Part shown: positions 52,901 to 64,000 of the stretch, one piece after another
How the letters are laid out: each line of letters begins with the position of its first letter
Numbering within the stretch: position 1 is the first letter of the stretch
DNA from: Trogon surrucura
Lineage: Eukaryota > Chordata > Aves > Trogoniformes > Trogonidae
DNA: 64,000 nucleotides
Assembly: GCA_020746105.1 (NCBI GenBank)
Contig: CM036627.1
Location: forward strand, 2,170,001 to 2,234,000
Direction: 5' to 3'
The notes under the pieces: generated by a model
Seen by the model: only the letters and a program-made list of their open reading frames with translations
Told to the model about the DNA's origin: nothing
Databases searched by the model: none
Position numbers and translations under genes: made by a program

Positions 52901-55900
52901 TCTCTTGTATCTACTTCTAATCGATTTACTTGTCTTCTTCAGGCATACATGAAATAAATACTACGTAAATAAGCTATGAAAAACTAGGGATTGCTGGAGC
53001 ACAGGAATTCCTTACGTAAAGGACTTGAAAATTGAGCAATCTGGCTTCAAAATGCAAACACTGTTTTGAACTTTTGTAAAAAAGACAGTTCTGATCTTTG
53101 GATCAGTCAACAGGCTTTTCTATAAGATTTTTTTACCATGGATGTTTTAAAACAAAATTAAAACTATGTGAAATAAAGAAAAAAACCACCACCCAAACTT
53201 AAGCTTCTTTAAATTAGTATAGAAATGGAATACTTTGACATTTCTGAAACTTGCCTGGTTTCCCCCTAAGTTAATTATTAGCAAAATCAACATTTACAAA
53301 GCATTTGGTTTAAGCAGAGCAGCACTTCCATCAAAGTAATTCCAAGAAAATGTTCTTCATCAGCTCAGTTTGCATGTGCAATACAGAGTTCACATTAGAG
53401 TTACACATGCAACCTTAATTTTTAGCTGCTCAGCTTTGACTTTGTAGACTTCACTTTTTTTCCCTGACCTTATGCAATACCTGTATAAAAAGGTGCATAT
53501 TTAGTCTAATTGATCAGCATAAGCAACAGTCACCTATAAAACTTTTGCATCGATGTAACTGATTGTATTGGCATAGCAAAGCTACCAGAAATCACGTAAA
53601 CGGAACTGTTAAATTGATAGGAAAATCTGTGGAAACAAAATACCACACCTCCCACAGGAGATGGCTTTTAAATTCTGTATTCTTTCCTCGTGAGGTTATT
53701 GCAGGTTTTTGGGTTGTTTTTCTTTTCTTCAAATGTCCTCAGTACTTTTCTTGTCTTTTTCTTCCGGCACAGATACCACAACTTGTCATTACTGTGAAGT
53801 AGAGAGGCACTGGGTTCCAAATTTTGCTACTCTGTTTCGTGGGATAAATCTAAATACCAACTCTAAGCCACTTCAATTCACAGAGCTGCCATACAACCTC
53901 TTCTCATTATTGGAAGGAATCTGCACATATTTATTCAATATTCTTTTCTTTGCATTGGCCAGGTGATGTCAACAGCTGTTCTTCTTCTGGCTATATTTGC
54001 TATTTTTGACACCAGAAATAACAGTGTACCAAAGGGCCTGGAGCCAATTGCAGTAGGACTTCTTATAATTGTTCTTACGTGCTCCTTGGGAATGAACAGT
54101 GGCTGTGCCATGAACCCGGCCAGGGATCTCGGCCCGAGGCTCTTCACAGCCGTTGCAGGATGGGGGATGGAAGTATTCACGTAAGTATGCCTCAATATAA
54201 AAGTAAAATGCTCTTGGCTAAAATTGCTTCCTAGGAGAGTAAGATCCTGATTCAACATGGTACCAAGTCATACTTTATATACATATAGGTAATTCTTTGC
54301 ATACCAGAAGAAGCTATTTGTGCACTGTAAGCCAGATATCCTCTAGGAACTGGGTTTAAAAAGGATTTCCTGCTCCTAGGGCAAATCAAACATGCATTAT
54401 CTCTAATATCAATCATTGTTTCAAGCAGACCCTTCCCACAATATTAGATATTCTTAGAGGTCACTGAAAATATAAAAGAGGGGTTTCTTTTCTTCTCCTG
54501 CAGCTTTTAGGGGAGGGGTAAAAAAAAGATACTGTGAGAGAGTTAGGTGGGAATATTTATTGGGTGCTGTAAAAAAACACAGACATATCAGATTGATTTA
54601 GCCTATTATTACTACTGAGTTATTGCAGAAATATACAACAATGTAAAAGCCTGACTTCCTGCCTGGGAGCAAAGGAGTGAATGAAAGCAAGTTCCCTTCA
54701 TTTTCCCACATTTGAGAGCACACTCAACTCCCTGTGCATATGCGTGTGCACGCACACACATGCTCTTGGCTGGCCAAATACACAGCTAATTAGTTGCACA
54801 TCAAATCCACAGCTTACACACAGCCAGTGTAAGAGGCACTCTGGGATATCTAAGTAAGAGCAATCTGTCATCAGAAGGTAGATCTTTTGATTTATTCTTG
54901 TACAGTTTGTTTTCCCAGTTATTTACAAGTAGGAAACCCCAGAAGTACTGTAGGCCACTGGAGAACTCTGGTTAATAAAGACTTCATTTTATCTATTTCA
55001 CCAAGTACAGATAATCTGTATTTATTTAGTATGACTTCCATCCACACGAACCACGTGCCTTAGCAGAGGAGAGCAGCAGCAAGGCTTTGTGAATTGGTGG
55101 TTTTTTCTCATGCCAAAAAGCTAGAAAAGAAACGGGCACACAGTCACGCCATAGGGCGGATCCAAAGCTGGGACGTAGCACAGCTCTGGCAGGAGGTCAG
55201 CTCTCTGGCCCAGTTACCTCCAAACTTCTCCTCCCAGCAGCTCTTGCCACTCTACCCCTAGAGTGAACTTTTTAAAACCAGCAGCACACAGCCTGACATC
55301 CCACACCTAGGATTCTCTTCTCTCATGCCTATTAAATTGGAAGCAGTTCTTGACTATAACACTCATGATAGTGTCATATAATCTGTAATCTATTGGGAAG
55401 CTAGCTGTTATATTGCTGGAAAAGTTTGGAAGCCTGATTATACCGTGGTTTAGCCACAGGACACCTGTGAACAGCCAAAAGTAAGGTTTTAGTCATTTAC
55501 ATCTAAGAAATTACAAGGAAAGTTTACTGTTATACCGATACAGGCTCTTCCCTAACTTAGTTTTAGGGTTTCTATACAGAGAGGGAATGCATCCCCCCGG
55601 TGAGTCCAGACACGGAGATGTTTGTAATGATTTATCCTAGAACCACGGAGACACGCAGGAGCCCTCCTAGGCACGTCCTTGATATACTGAGAAGCTTAGG
55701 AAAAGTTTTGGGTATTGAAGTTCTGTCTGTAGTGACAAAAAAAAAGCCGGAGCTCCAGGTACATACACCCGACTCTTGGTTTTGACAAGCGCAACAGAGC
55801 ATCAAATGGCAACGGGCGAGTGGGGAAGGGCTGTGCAGCGCAGCGCCCCGCAGCAGCCGCCGAAGCCGCCGAGCGCTCTCCCGCCGCCGGCTCAGGACGC

Positions 55901-58444
55901 GCTTCGCTCCCCGGGCCGGGCCGGCCGTGACGCGGTAACGCTGACACCTCGTGGCCGCCGGCCCGGACTGAAGGAGAGCGCGTTTCGGAAAGGGGCGGGA
56001 GGCGCCCTTCGAGCCCGCACGCGGGGTTGGATGGCCAAGCGGCCTCCGAGCCGTGCCGCGTTTCCCCGGAGCGTAGGGCAGTCAGGAGCCACCTTCCCCG
56101 CCGCTGGGCGCTGCGCTGCCCCGCCGTTTCTTCTCGCCAACGGCGACACCTCAGCGGACCGCAGCAGCTGCCCGGGTGCGACTGCCAGTCCAAAGCGGGC
56201 CGATGCTCGCAGTCCGCGTAGCTTATGCACTCGAGTTTCCTGGAAATTTTTGCGGTGAACCGAATCACCGCTTGCCAGGCCCGCGCTGCCTCCTCCCCTC
56301 GGCAGCCACCTCCCTCCCGCTCTGCCCCGCAGCAAAACCCCCCGGTGGCTGCCAAAGGCCTGGCTGGGTGCTGCCCTGCGAGCTTGGCAGCAAAGCTGCA
56401 AGCTGGCTCAAAGCTAGGGTAGGAGGGAACGAAGGTTACTTCAGCAAAGCCATCCGTGCTTGTCACAAAGAGTTCTTGCTCTTGAGTCAGTGAGGGAAGA
56501 TTGAGCATCATGGAAACTCATAGCCCAGCTGTGTCCTGATCTCAATTTCAGCTTTGGCATCACCCTCTGTAAAGACTTTACACCCATCACCTTAGCAGAG
56601 GGCGCCTAAAGCACAGCTGGCAGCAGCTGTTGTAAACCGAGGCCGTGATCTGGAGAAGATCCCGCAGGAGCCAACGAGCCACACGTCAGTTTGTGCAATG
56701 AGCCAAGAGAGAAACCTGGCAAGAAACACCTTTGTTGTATGTCCACGGGCACACACAGAGCAATACGTGCAAGTTCTTTGATATAGATTTTGTTGTGCTG
56801 ATTAATTCAATAAAACCTTAGTCCATGCTTGTTCCAGAAATTCAGGGGCTCAACAGACATTCATGACTCAACAACAAACGGATCTATAAACTCAGTAGAA
56901 CAATATCAGGAGTTATTTTCTATCCTCGGGGCAAAAATATGAATAATTCTAAAGGCAAAACATACACATCCCAAGCATTTCTGAACAACGAATAACATCA
57001 TTATCGATGTGAGACTAGCCATGTCCTATTCTTGTGGTGTGACTTGACCACAAGTTCACTTCTGCATAAATCTATACAACCGAGTGCTGAATAATTATCC
57101 TTACAGTTTAAAAATTCCCCTGGCAGCATCCTGTAAAGTTCCTCTCACAGAGGAATTTATCCCTTTGTATTTCTGGGAGAAAAAAAAAAAAATTACTTCT
57201 CCATTTTCAATACGCGTGAAATTGAGGTGGCTGGGTTTTCACTGCAAACTCGCACATTCAATTAATACAGCGTGTTATCAAAACAAAACACCTTCATGCA
57301 CCAGTAAGAGGCGTCTGTGCTCCGAAACCAATACTCAGTAATTTACTGTCTGAATGTGGACCTCCAGGAGACAGAGAACAGTTCTGTAACCCAAATCTCC
57401 TGCATAAAGAAGTTGGTATTTGTTGTTTTTAGCGTTTAATGGTGAATTTGTTTCTTTCAAAATGTTCACAAATGTACAAATTTAAAATTAAACCTTAATA
57501 ATTGTGCAAAGTGAATGTAAACATTTCAGTGGAGTCTATACACTGGATTTTCTTACCAAACATAGCAATTTTAGGAAAAGACTAAGTTCTGGGTGTACAC
57601 AACTTCTAAAGGCTTATTTACCTCTTCTGAAAGACCACACATTTTAAATAGGGATAAGACACTACTTCATGAAGTTTGAATCTTGACCACTCTAGTGTAT
57701 AATCCACTTTTCAGTCACTATGTTTTATTACATTCCTTTAAGGCAAACATACTCAAAAATCAAGCAAAATCTGTTATACTTTCCAAGAGGAACACTGTAC
57801 GTACTACTGCAGGCCTGAAGCTGCAAATCTCCATGTAGATGAGATAACCCATTTTTGCATCATATATTTGCATTAATTGCTCCTGAAAATCTATTTGTGA
57901 GCATCTGGCAACAGCATCAGTCAAGACCACTGCGAAATAAATACATCCCTCTTTATTTCACTGTAAGTCAATGAAACCCATTTTCCACAAGGGAGAAATT
58001 ATCCCTTGCCCCAAAATAAACACGCAGTAGAGACGCCTAATTTTCTAGGTTGCAAGTACAGCAGGTAGACCAACACACCTGGTGGTTGTTACTTGGCACT
58101 TCAGCCACAACACGGGCAGGACAGACAGGAGTGTCACCCATTTACAGAAAGGGGAGACAGAATAGAAAGGTCTAAGGTATAGTAAGTGTCACACCACCCT
58201 ATTTGTTCTCTGCCAAATATGAGGTAGGGTGTTCACTAGAGTAACAAATAACTTGTTTGGGTTTTTTTTTTTGTCTTGCAGGGCTGGAAATAATTGGTGG
58301 TGGGTCCCTATAGTTGCACCGATGCTGGGAGGTGTACTCGGAGCAGTGACCTATGTTGTTTTTATTGAAATTCATCACTCGGATTCTCAGCCAGGAGAAG
58401 AAAATGACATGTATGATAAATATGAACTGACCAATATGGAATGA
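34832..58444 (+). CDS. AQP9: Aquaporin-9, complete coding region in six exons
   Basis: Plasma-membrane aquaglyceroporin; family members pass glycerol, urea and other small neutral solutes as well as water. Coding exons are 34832-34933, 47014-47140, 50955-51092, 52211-52329, 53963-54180 and 58282-58444: 867 nt, 288 codons plus stop (human AQP9 is 295). All five introns are GT-AG and phases match exactly. Seen in the protein: first NPA at residues 81-83; second NPA with the following Arg-Asp at 213-217 (the Asp marks the glycerol-permeable branch); Phe61 and Arg216 at expected selectivity-filter positions; a potential N-glycosylation site NAT at 139-141 shared with human AQP9, and NGT at 130-132. 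The segment [17 protein letters not shown] and the ending DKYELTNME point to AQP9 over AQP3, AQP7 or AQP10. It is intact and divergent from ALDH1A2. Confidence 0.97.
35965..36190 (+). mobile_element. Ancient MIR/CORE-like SINE or L2-end repeat
   Basis: Contains AAAGTGCTTTACAAACATTA, CACAACACCCTG, TTATTATCTTCATTTTAGAT and, later, a GGCAGATCTCTGAATATAAC segment before CTGACTTCCAGTACTCTG. This order of blocks matches the widespread amniote MIR-type repeat as I remember it. Exact subfamily and ends are uncertain. Confidence 0.6.
39114..39199 (+). mobile_element. CR1 LINE fragment, short 3' end
   Basis: Sense-orientation CR1 end: GGTTGGACTAGATGATCTTT, then GGTCCCTTCCAACC and a terminal ATTCTGTGATTCTGTGA octamer repeat. 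Only about 85 bp remain. Confidence 0.9.
46180..46430. repeat. Old amniote interspersed repeat
   Basis: Has the blocks TTCAGAAAAGCACTTAGGCA, CTAAACATATGCTTGAAGCT and TTTAAGCATACATTTAAATG followed by TTGCTGAAC. These resemble a diverged dispersed family in bird and turtle genomes with TTCAGCAAAGCACTTAAGCA units. Family name not assigned. Confidence 0.4.
47014..47140 (+). CDS. AQP9: AQP9 coding exon 2
   Basis: 127 nt, residues 35-76 plus one base of codon 77. Acceptor TATCACAG, donor TCTG|GTAAGT. It encodes [15 protein letters not shown], then helix 2 with Phe61 in VSVGFAMAV, ending AVYVSGGVS. The 127 nt length is the family's usual size for this exon. Confidence 0.96.
47294..47562 (-). mobile_element. 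CR1 LINE fragment, 3' end
   Basis: Antisense CR1 tail in AQP9 intron 2: TCATAGAATGGTTTGGGTTG at the left end, then GGATCATCCAGTCC and the typical CCTTGTCCTATCCCTA stretch toward its truncated 5' end. The minus-strand reading frame is degraded. Confidence 0.9.
49259..49287 (+). repeat. Poly(T) tract
   Basis: T-rich homopolymer run in AQP9 intron 2, with a stretch of about 20 T. No adjacent retroelement is recognised. Confidence 0.8.
50955..51092 (+). CDS. AQP9: AQP9 coding exon 3 (first NPA)
   Basis: 138 nt, completing codon 77 and encoding residues 78-122. Acceptor TTTTTCAG, donor TATG|GTGAGT. It carries the first pore motif in [17 protein letters not shown], then helix 3 ending [10 protein letters not shown]. 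Confidence 0.97.
51093..52210 (+). other. AQP9: AQP9 intron 3
   Basis: 1.1 kb intron with no recognisable element. Confidence 0.85.
52211..52329 (+). CDS. AQP9: AQP9 coding exon 4
   Basis: 119 nt, completing codon 123 and encoding residues 124-162. Acceptor TTTTCTACAG, donor CAG|GTAAGC. It encodes extracellular loop C with two sequons (NGT at 130, NAT at 139), followed by [20 protein letters not shown]. Confidence 0.97.
52330..53962 (+). other. AQP9: AQP9 intron 4
   Basis: 1.6 kb AT-rich intron with no recognisable element. Confidence 0.85.
53963..54180 (+). CDS. AQP9: AQP9 coding exon 5 (second NPA)
   Basis: 218 nt, residues 163-234 plus two bases of codon 235. Acceptor TTGGCCAG, donor TTCAC|GTAAGT. 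It includes helix 5 and the second pore motif with selectivity Arg216 in [22 protein letters not shown] and [14 protein letters not shown] match AQP9. Confidence 0.97.
54181..58281 (+). other. AQP9: AQP9 intron 5
   Basis: 4.1 kb intron, ordinary AT-rich sequence apart from an isolated CpG island at about 55795-56400, listed separately. Confidence 0.85.
55795..56400. promoter_or_regulatory. CpG island inside AQP9 intron 5
   Basis: About 600 bp of GC-rich, CpG-dense DNA (many CGCG, GCCG and CCGCC stretches) within AT-rich intron, about 1.6 kb after exon 5. Such islands usually mark promoters. A minus-strand frame open from 56511 to 55696 (271 codons) crosses it, but low stop density explains this and nothing resembles a known protein. 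Transcript direction is unknown. Confidence 0.7.
58282..58444 (+). CDS. AQP9: AQP9 coding exon 6 and stop
   Basis: 163 nt including TGA, completing codon 235 and encoding residues 236-288. The acceptor is a long T tract ending GTCTTGCAG. It encodes [17 protein letters not shown], helix 6, then [12 protein letters not shown] and a short acidic cytosolic tail ending [10 protein letters not shown]. Confidence 0.96.
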
Positions 58445-59051
58445 GAACTACTGAAGAATTTTCACTCTCATTTAGTTGTTCAGTTTTTATGCAAATGATT
58501 GTTTGGACCATTTTATAAAACCTGTATGCCTCAATTAGAAATTCATATTTCAAAGCAGAAAATATGTATAGAAGACAAGTTCAAAACCGACCCCGTTCCA
58601 TGAAGCATTGGGCCGATCACACTCAGAACTGGGAAGTGGGGGCGGCAAGAAGGGTAAATTGTTGTTCTTTTCATACAGCTTTCAGACCAAGTCATCTCCT
58701 AGATGAAACTGCAGTGAGATGATGCACTGACCTGCTAATTCAATGCATCTGATCTTAATCATGTTGCCTAATTAACTGAAAAATAGATGAGATGTTGGTA
58801 TGAAAACACATGCATAGGTAATTAATAGGTTCAGTGCTGAGTTAACATGTAAGAGCATCCCTCATTTCTGATAGCCGTTATTTAAGAATGGCTTGTCTGA
58901 AGATTAAAAACAATACCCAAATTGCCTAAACATCAATTGACGCAGTTTTAAATAACTTGGCAAATTTTTATCAGGCTGCTAATTGAACAGCAAGAAATCG
59001 ACTCAACAGTGGTGAGGTTTAGTAATTCAGAATATAATCACAAAGAATAAA
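58445..59051 (+). other. AQP9: Presumed AQP9 3' UTR up to first AATAAA
   Basis: Sequence after the TGA has no long open frame. The first canonical polyadenylation hexamer is AATAAA at 59046-59051; a weaker ATTAAA is at 58903-58908. Later AATAAA sites at 59642-59647 and 61454-61459 could give longer 3' UTRs. The actual end cannot be fixed from sequence alone. Confidence 0.4.
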
Positions 59052-62000
59052 AACTGTGTTATGAGATCAACGCCAAAAAGACAAAGCTGTACTTCTGCAC
59101 AGGTTCTTCATAGTATTAATGTTCATTTATTTTTAAACTATTTGCTTGACCTTTATGTTACCCAGTATTAAAACCCTAATCCAGAATATTAATCGGAACC
59201 TTTTCCGCTGTGCTTTGTGGATAAAATTCATTCCTGTGGAGAAAGGCCAGCAACGGAGGCGTGTGCTGTGCAGAGGTCAGCACAAGGCCTAGGTCTGTAT
59301 AACCTTTAAAGGAGGCCTTCCACTGATGATCTACGTGGAGGCATTTCATCTGCTTTGTGGGAGTAATTTTTATTTTGGTAGCAGCAATTAAAACTGGAGC
59401 TGGTCTCAGACCTAGTCCTAGATCTGAATTCCCCAAGGAAGTCCAGCTCCACGTCAGAGTTCTGAAGCCTGGATTCTCTCTTGCTAAAGAGAAGTGGTTG
59501 GACATACACCCCTTCCTAAATATCCAGCCTTGAAAAATGAAATTATTTCTGCTTAATCATTGTGAATTGAATGTATCTAATTAAGTCAAACTTCATTTCT
59601 AATATGTATACATATATATATGGTTGGTGGCAGTGATCATGAATAAATGGACATCCTAGTCAGTGATGCTGCTGAGCTATTTTCATGGCAAAACTTCAGG
59701 TTACCAGTCCCATGCACTTGTTTTAGGCTGCTCTTACCTGTGGATTCCTACAACCATGCTCCCTAGATTTTCACACTATTTTCTGATTTTATTCCTGAAA
59801 GAAGGAACCCTCCTTGTTGGCAGTAATATCCTATGCACTTTGGTGAGGTATCCACAGAAGCATCACAGAAAACACTGTGGTTGGAATCCACCTCAACACT
59901 CGGGCAGACCAGGCCTGTATCACTGCACGTCTTTCTCACGCTCCCTGGTCTGCTACACCAATTTGTGGCTGCAAAGAGATAGAATTAGCAGGTCAGCAAA
60001 GCTTTACTTGCTGCAGCTGTAAGTCGGATGATGCTGCTTACTTAAGGGAGTATAATTCCAATTTTAATTAAGTTTTTGAAGAAAACTTACAGAACTGTAA
60101 TGAACTGAGGTTGCCCAGAGACCGTATCAACCCTGTGCAAAAATGCTCATTTGAAAAGCATTTTTCTGCTGTCGGTTAAAAATTGATACAGCTATCCCAT
60201 CCACATTTGACTGCACTGTATCATTATCTGGAAAATTGCAACAACGAGAAGGGGGGGTTTGCAGAATCAGCCCTCAATCTGAGCAGAGGCAGATACGGCA
60301 GAATCAACAGCACAATGCAGAAATTATTCCTAACTGCAGACCTTATATTGACAGCACAGACAGGCTAGTTCAGCTCACCTGTATGTTGATCAAAAAAGAT
60401 GCTGTGTAAAAGCAATGGCAGACTGACCTCCCCTTTCCCTCCCCGGTGGGACAAGCACTCTCTCCCGCTGCTTGGCGGTACCTGGCAGGAGCACCCCGGG
60501 TGGCTGCCAACCGCCCCTATCTGGAGAAGGGTTACATGGGCAGGAACAGTCAGGGGGCTGCCCTCGGGTCCAAAAAGCACTTACTCTTCCACTGACACCA
60601 ACATCTAACATGAAATATCTGTGCAGAAAATAAACAGCTCGTTAACTAGAAGCAACCAATTTTGTCCAAAATTGGAGAAGAAGGTTATTCCTGTTATTGT
60701 GATAGATTTTTTTCAGTCAGTAGACTTTGTCTCACAATATTGCTTCCTTTAATACACCATGGAAAACATGGGGAAAAGCAGCATACAGGTCAGGAATGAG
60801 AAAGTTTAAATAAAACAACCTACTGAGTGACCAGCCCACAGTTACTGTGTTGCACACTTCCTCAGAATCTTTCTGATCACAACAGGTTCTATCTGTAAAT
60901 CAACATGAAATCTTGTTTCTGCTACTTAGCCATTCCTATGCACAGTATTTCTGTATACGTGATATTCACTTGTCTGAAGTTACTGACGTGCAAACTGTAA
61001 GCAGTGACACACCAGTGTGATTGCATAGCAAAATCTAAAATATGGTTCTCAATAAGTTGTTGTCAATTCTGTCTTTGCTTTAACTTTAATTAAGCACTGA
61101 ATATGTTTGTACATTCTTTGAGGTCACGTGGTACTAATACCACAGCTCATACTGACTTCCCAAAAGCCAGAATTTCATTACGGAACAAGGTGTCACCGAC
61201 AGAGTTTACAAGAATGAATTCCTGCTTTGGAAACAAAACTCGGCAGAGTCTAAGCTACAGAACCATGACCAGTATCTCCATGATATAATGGGAACAATAA
61301 TAATCTCATGTCAGAAACTTAACACAGACATCATGATCTGTTTTGTGCAAAACAGAATAGCATTTTTACTTTGCATAAACTATGCAGTTTTCTAATATCA
61401 GCTGATATTCAGTGATCACATTCATGTTGAATTAATGTAGTACAGTTTGCAACAATAAAAAGTTTTTCTGGCTGTAAGACATTTTGGTTAATGAGTTAAT
61501 AGTAGTCAGGCTTGACTGTTTTAAAGGTGAAAAAAAAAAATTAATCTCCAGAGCATTGCTCAATTTTCAGTCTGGGTTTGCTCTCTTTTGTGAGGAAGGG
61601 GGCGGCAACGTGTTTGTTCTTTAGAGCTAAACTCGGCACTGAAGGAATGCAGAGAGTGATTCTGCACTGACTGCTGGGATAAAGGTTGGCTTCTGCATAT
61701 TGTGTCATAGAAGCCAATGGGATTATTCACAACGGGAGGCAACACAGGCAAGGATAAGTGCTCAGAGAATCGAACTCGGAGTATAGTGAAAACTGCACTT
61801 TTTTGTAGTTTTGACTGTGGATCTGGATGCATGTGTCATGACTCAAAATAAATACAGTTAATCCCTAATAAATGCATTCCAATATTATTTTTATATCATA
61901 AAAATTTAAAAAAAAAATCTCTCCTCTGGCACCTAAGGACACATTAAGAAATAAATAGCTCCCCACTGTGACCTATAATGTTTTATAGCCAAGTGCTGGA

Positions 62001-64000
62001 AGAACACACTGACTAACAAGCTGTATTCTTCTAGGGACACCCTCTGCCACAGCTTGCCCACAGGTCCAACGACAGCCAGACCCTAGGTGGGGTATTCTGC
62101 TTAGGTCCCTTGCAGAGACTGGTTTTAAGGCAGGCATATATCACATCAGATTTGGCCTATGATCCTTACAAAACAGCCCAAGCTAGTTTATCTTCTGCTT
62201 TACAGATTTGTAACAGGGACAAGCTTTGCTCATTCCATTCAAAAAGCACAGGAAAACCTGTTGTGTTGGGGCAAGGGGAGCCTCAAATTTACTCAGGAAG
62301 CCACAAAAGCAAAAGATCTGAAGTGGCAGCAGGCGTTTTATCTTCTGTTCATCCTGATGACCCTTACCTCCCCATCAGTCTTTCCGATTTTCTGTTCTCC
62401 TTTCCTTCTCCTGCCAACAGTGCGTGCTGTGCTCCGTCTCTACACAGTACATCTCCAGAGATACAAATCCAGCACGCTCTTTGCAGTTGCTCATGAATCT
62501 TAGAAACTTCTCATGAGACCAAATTCAAGTTTCACCTCACACGCTTGTGTTTTGGCAGTTGCTTGCATTTTTCCCCCACTGTTCCCACCAAACAACATTG
62601 TGCTGGAAAATACAACAATTAACTGTAACTTCCAGTAACAGCTGCTCTTTTCTGTTTAGTACAACCACTACTGCATAACAGATTACTTCTTTCAAAGACG
62701 TACAATTTTTAAAGCCTCTTGTTTTCAAATCACAGTTAAAAATAACGTAAGATCATCCAGAAAAAAAAATCCGTTAGTGGTTTGGATTTTTATCTTTTAG
62801 TTTGCACTTGGAACTTGTTAAAAAAGCAATTATTGTATTGAAAGTGTGTTTTTCTGCTTATTTTCATACTCTAATGGTATAGTCCCAGAGGAGAAAGTAA
62901 TAGGTAAATATTTTTAGTCATTAGTGCTTTTAATATTTGATTCTAATATTAAAGAAATTCATGTAGTATGAAGCTAGTCGTGACACATTTATGTAATTTT
63001 TCTCTCTTTGCTGATGACAACTTCCTTCAAAAAGTGTTAGTAAGATAGGGAATATTCCCATTCGGTCGTCAGGTGTTGCCTGATCTAGTTGAGAGGTGTC
63101 CCTGCCCATGACAGGGAGGTTGGATTAAATGATCTCTAAGGTCCCTTCCAGCCTAGGCCATTCGATGAATATTATAGCACCTTAAATCAGCAGTGATCAA
63201 GCTTTCTGGCCAAATGACCCAGTCAGCTCCTTTCCCATGACAGGGGAAGACAGACTAATACAGTCCCTCTCTGACCTGTCTAGGGACTGAGCAGTCTGCT
63301 TTAAATCATCGGAAATCAAGCTTTCCTTTCACACTCCAAACACTACTCCAGTCATCCACAGATCAAGAGTAATGATCCTGCTACATGCCACACTGACAAA
63401 TAAAGCAACAATAAAGAAGAGAGAAAATCTCAAATGTTGCTAAAGCAAAGCAAGCCCTTTTGGCCAGAAGTCAGACACAAAGGCTGATTAATAAATGGCC
63501 GATTACTTCAGAAAACAGCGTACACCTCACTGCGGAACACCGAGAGAAAGAGACAACAGCACAAAGTAACACAATCAGAAGACTGTCTGTCTGTTCACCT
63601 ACCAGAAAACTCATACCTGTTTTAGATGCAAACTCTAACATTTCAGTATCACAAGGAGGACCAGTTTGGGCATGTTAATACTATCATTTCTTCAACATTA
63701 GATACATAATAGGCCAACAGGTAACAAACACTTTCCACACCCTCAGAAATAACAGCACTTTGTTTCATTGCACAACTCTTCTCAGGAAACCTGGCCTGCC
63801 TTCCAGTTACTAACAGGCTGGGAATGAAAAAGCGACAAAGAGAAGAATACGTTAAGACTTGGAAAGTCGGCCCCTGAATAGAAGGAAAAGAACAATCTCA
63901 ACCAGAACTGAACAGATGGAACACTTTCTGCAGCGTGACCAAGGCATCAAATAACAAACGTGATGCCAAAGAAGCAGCACGTGATTGGCAGCAAACATCA
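59052..64000. other. Sequence downstream of AQP9
   Basis: AT-rich, partly possible extended AQP9 3' UTR, otherwise intergenic. A sense CR1 3' end lies at about 63072-63170. No exon of a further gene is recognised; in human the next gene is LIPC, and no lipase coding exon is visible here. Confidence 0.65.
63072..63170 (+). mobile_element. CR1 LINE fragment, short 3' end
   Basis: Sense CR1 end: GGGAGGTTGGATTAAATGAT, then AAGGTCCCTTCCAGCC, with a decayed tail (CATTCGATGAA). More diverged than the other copies. Confidence 0.85.

Noticed and set aside
62110..62503. Overlapping 128- and 114-codon frames downstream of AQP9
   Set aside because: No resemblance to LIPC or any other protein I know. 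Two frames open simultaneously suggest chance.
1..64000. CRISPR arrays, bacterial operons, tRNA or rRNA genes
   Set aside because: No regularly spaced repeats, no cloverleaf sequence and no prokaryotic gene arrangement were seen; the window is vertebrate nuclear DNA.

Overview
This is a stretch of a bird nuclear genome. The evidence is split vertebrate genes with GT-AG introns, CR1-type LINE fragments (two in antisense orientation carrying the typical avian 3' tail of repeated ATTCTATG-like units), traces of older amniote repeats, and an AT-rich background broken by sharp CpG-rich islands. I see nothing bacterial, and no CRISPR array, operon or intact mobile element.

Two protein-coding genes are well supported and lie head to head. 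On the minus strand, positions 31-23631 hold the first three coding exons (121 codons) of ALDH1A2 (RALDH2, the retinaldehyde dehydrogenase that makes retinoic acid). Intron 1 is about 23 kb; the remaining exons lie beyond the left edge. Its start codon (23631) sits about 100 bp from a TATA/CCAAT promoter, at the edge of a 1.4 kb CpG island (about 23820-25230). On the plus strand, positions 34832-58444 hold a complete six-exon aquaglyceroporin gene, AQP9: 288 codons, both NPA motifs, all junctions GT-AG and in frame. A TATAAATAG box lies about 235 bp before its ATG. The same ALDH1A2-AQP9 neighbourhood is known from human chromosome 15q21.

Layout: 1-23631 ALDH1A2 5' half; 23632-25230 promoter and CpG island; 25231-34590 intergenic, with a possible extra minus-strand exon at 26290-26412, GC-rich islets and a CR1 fragment; 34592-58444 AQP9, with a 12 kb intron 1 and an isolated CpG island inside intron 5; 58445-64000 AQP9 3' UTR and intergenic DNA running toward the next gene, which is not reached.

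The two genes do different jobs (retinoic acid synthesis in the cytosol; glycerol, urea and water transport across the plasma membrane) and share only position. I found no undescribed multi-gene system. The points most worth checking are the possible in-frame alternative first exon for ALDH1A2, the orphan CpG island in AQP9 intron 5, a Meis/E-box palindrome near ALDH1A2 exon 2, and clustered upstream ORFs in the presumed AQP9 leader.
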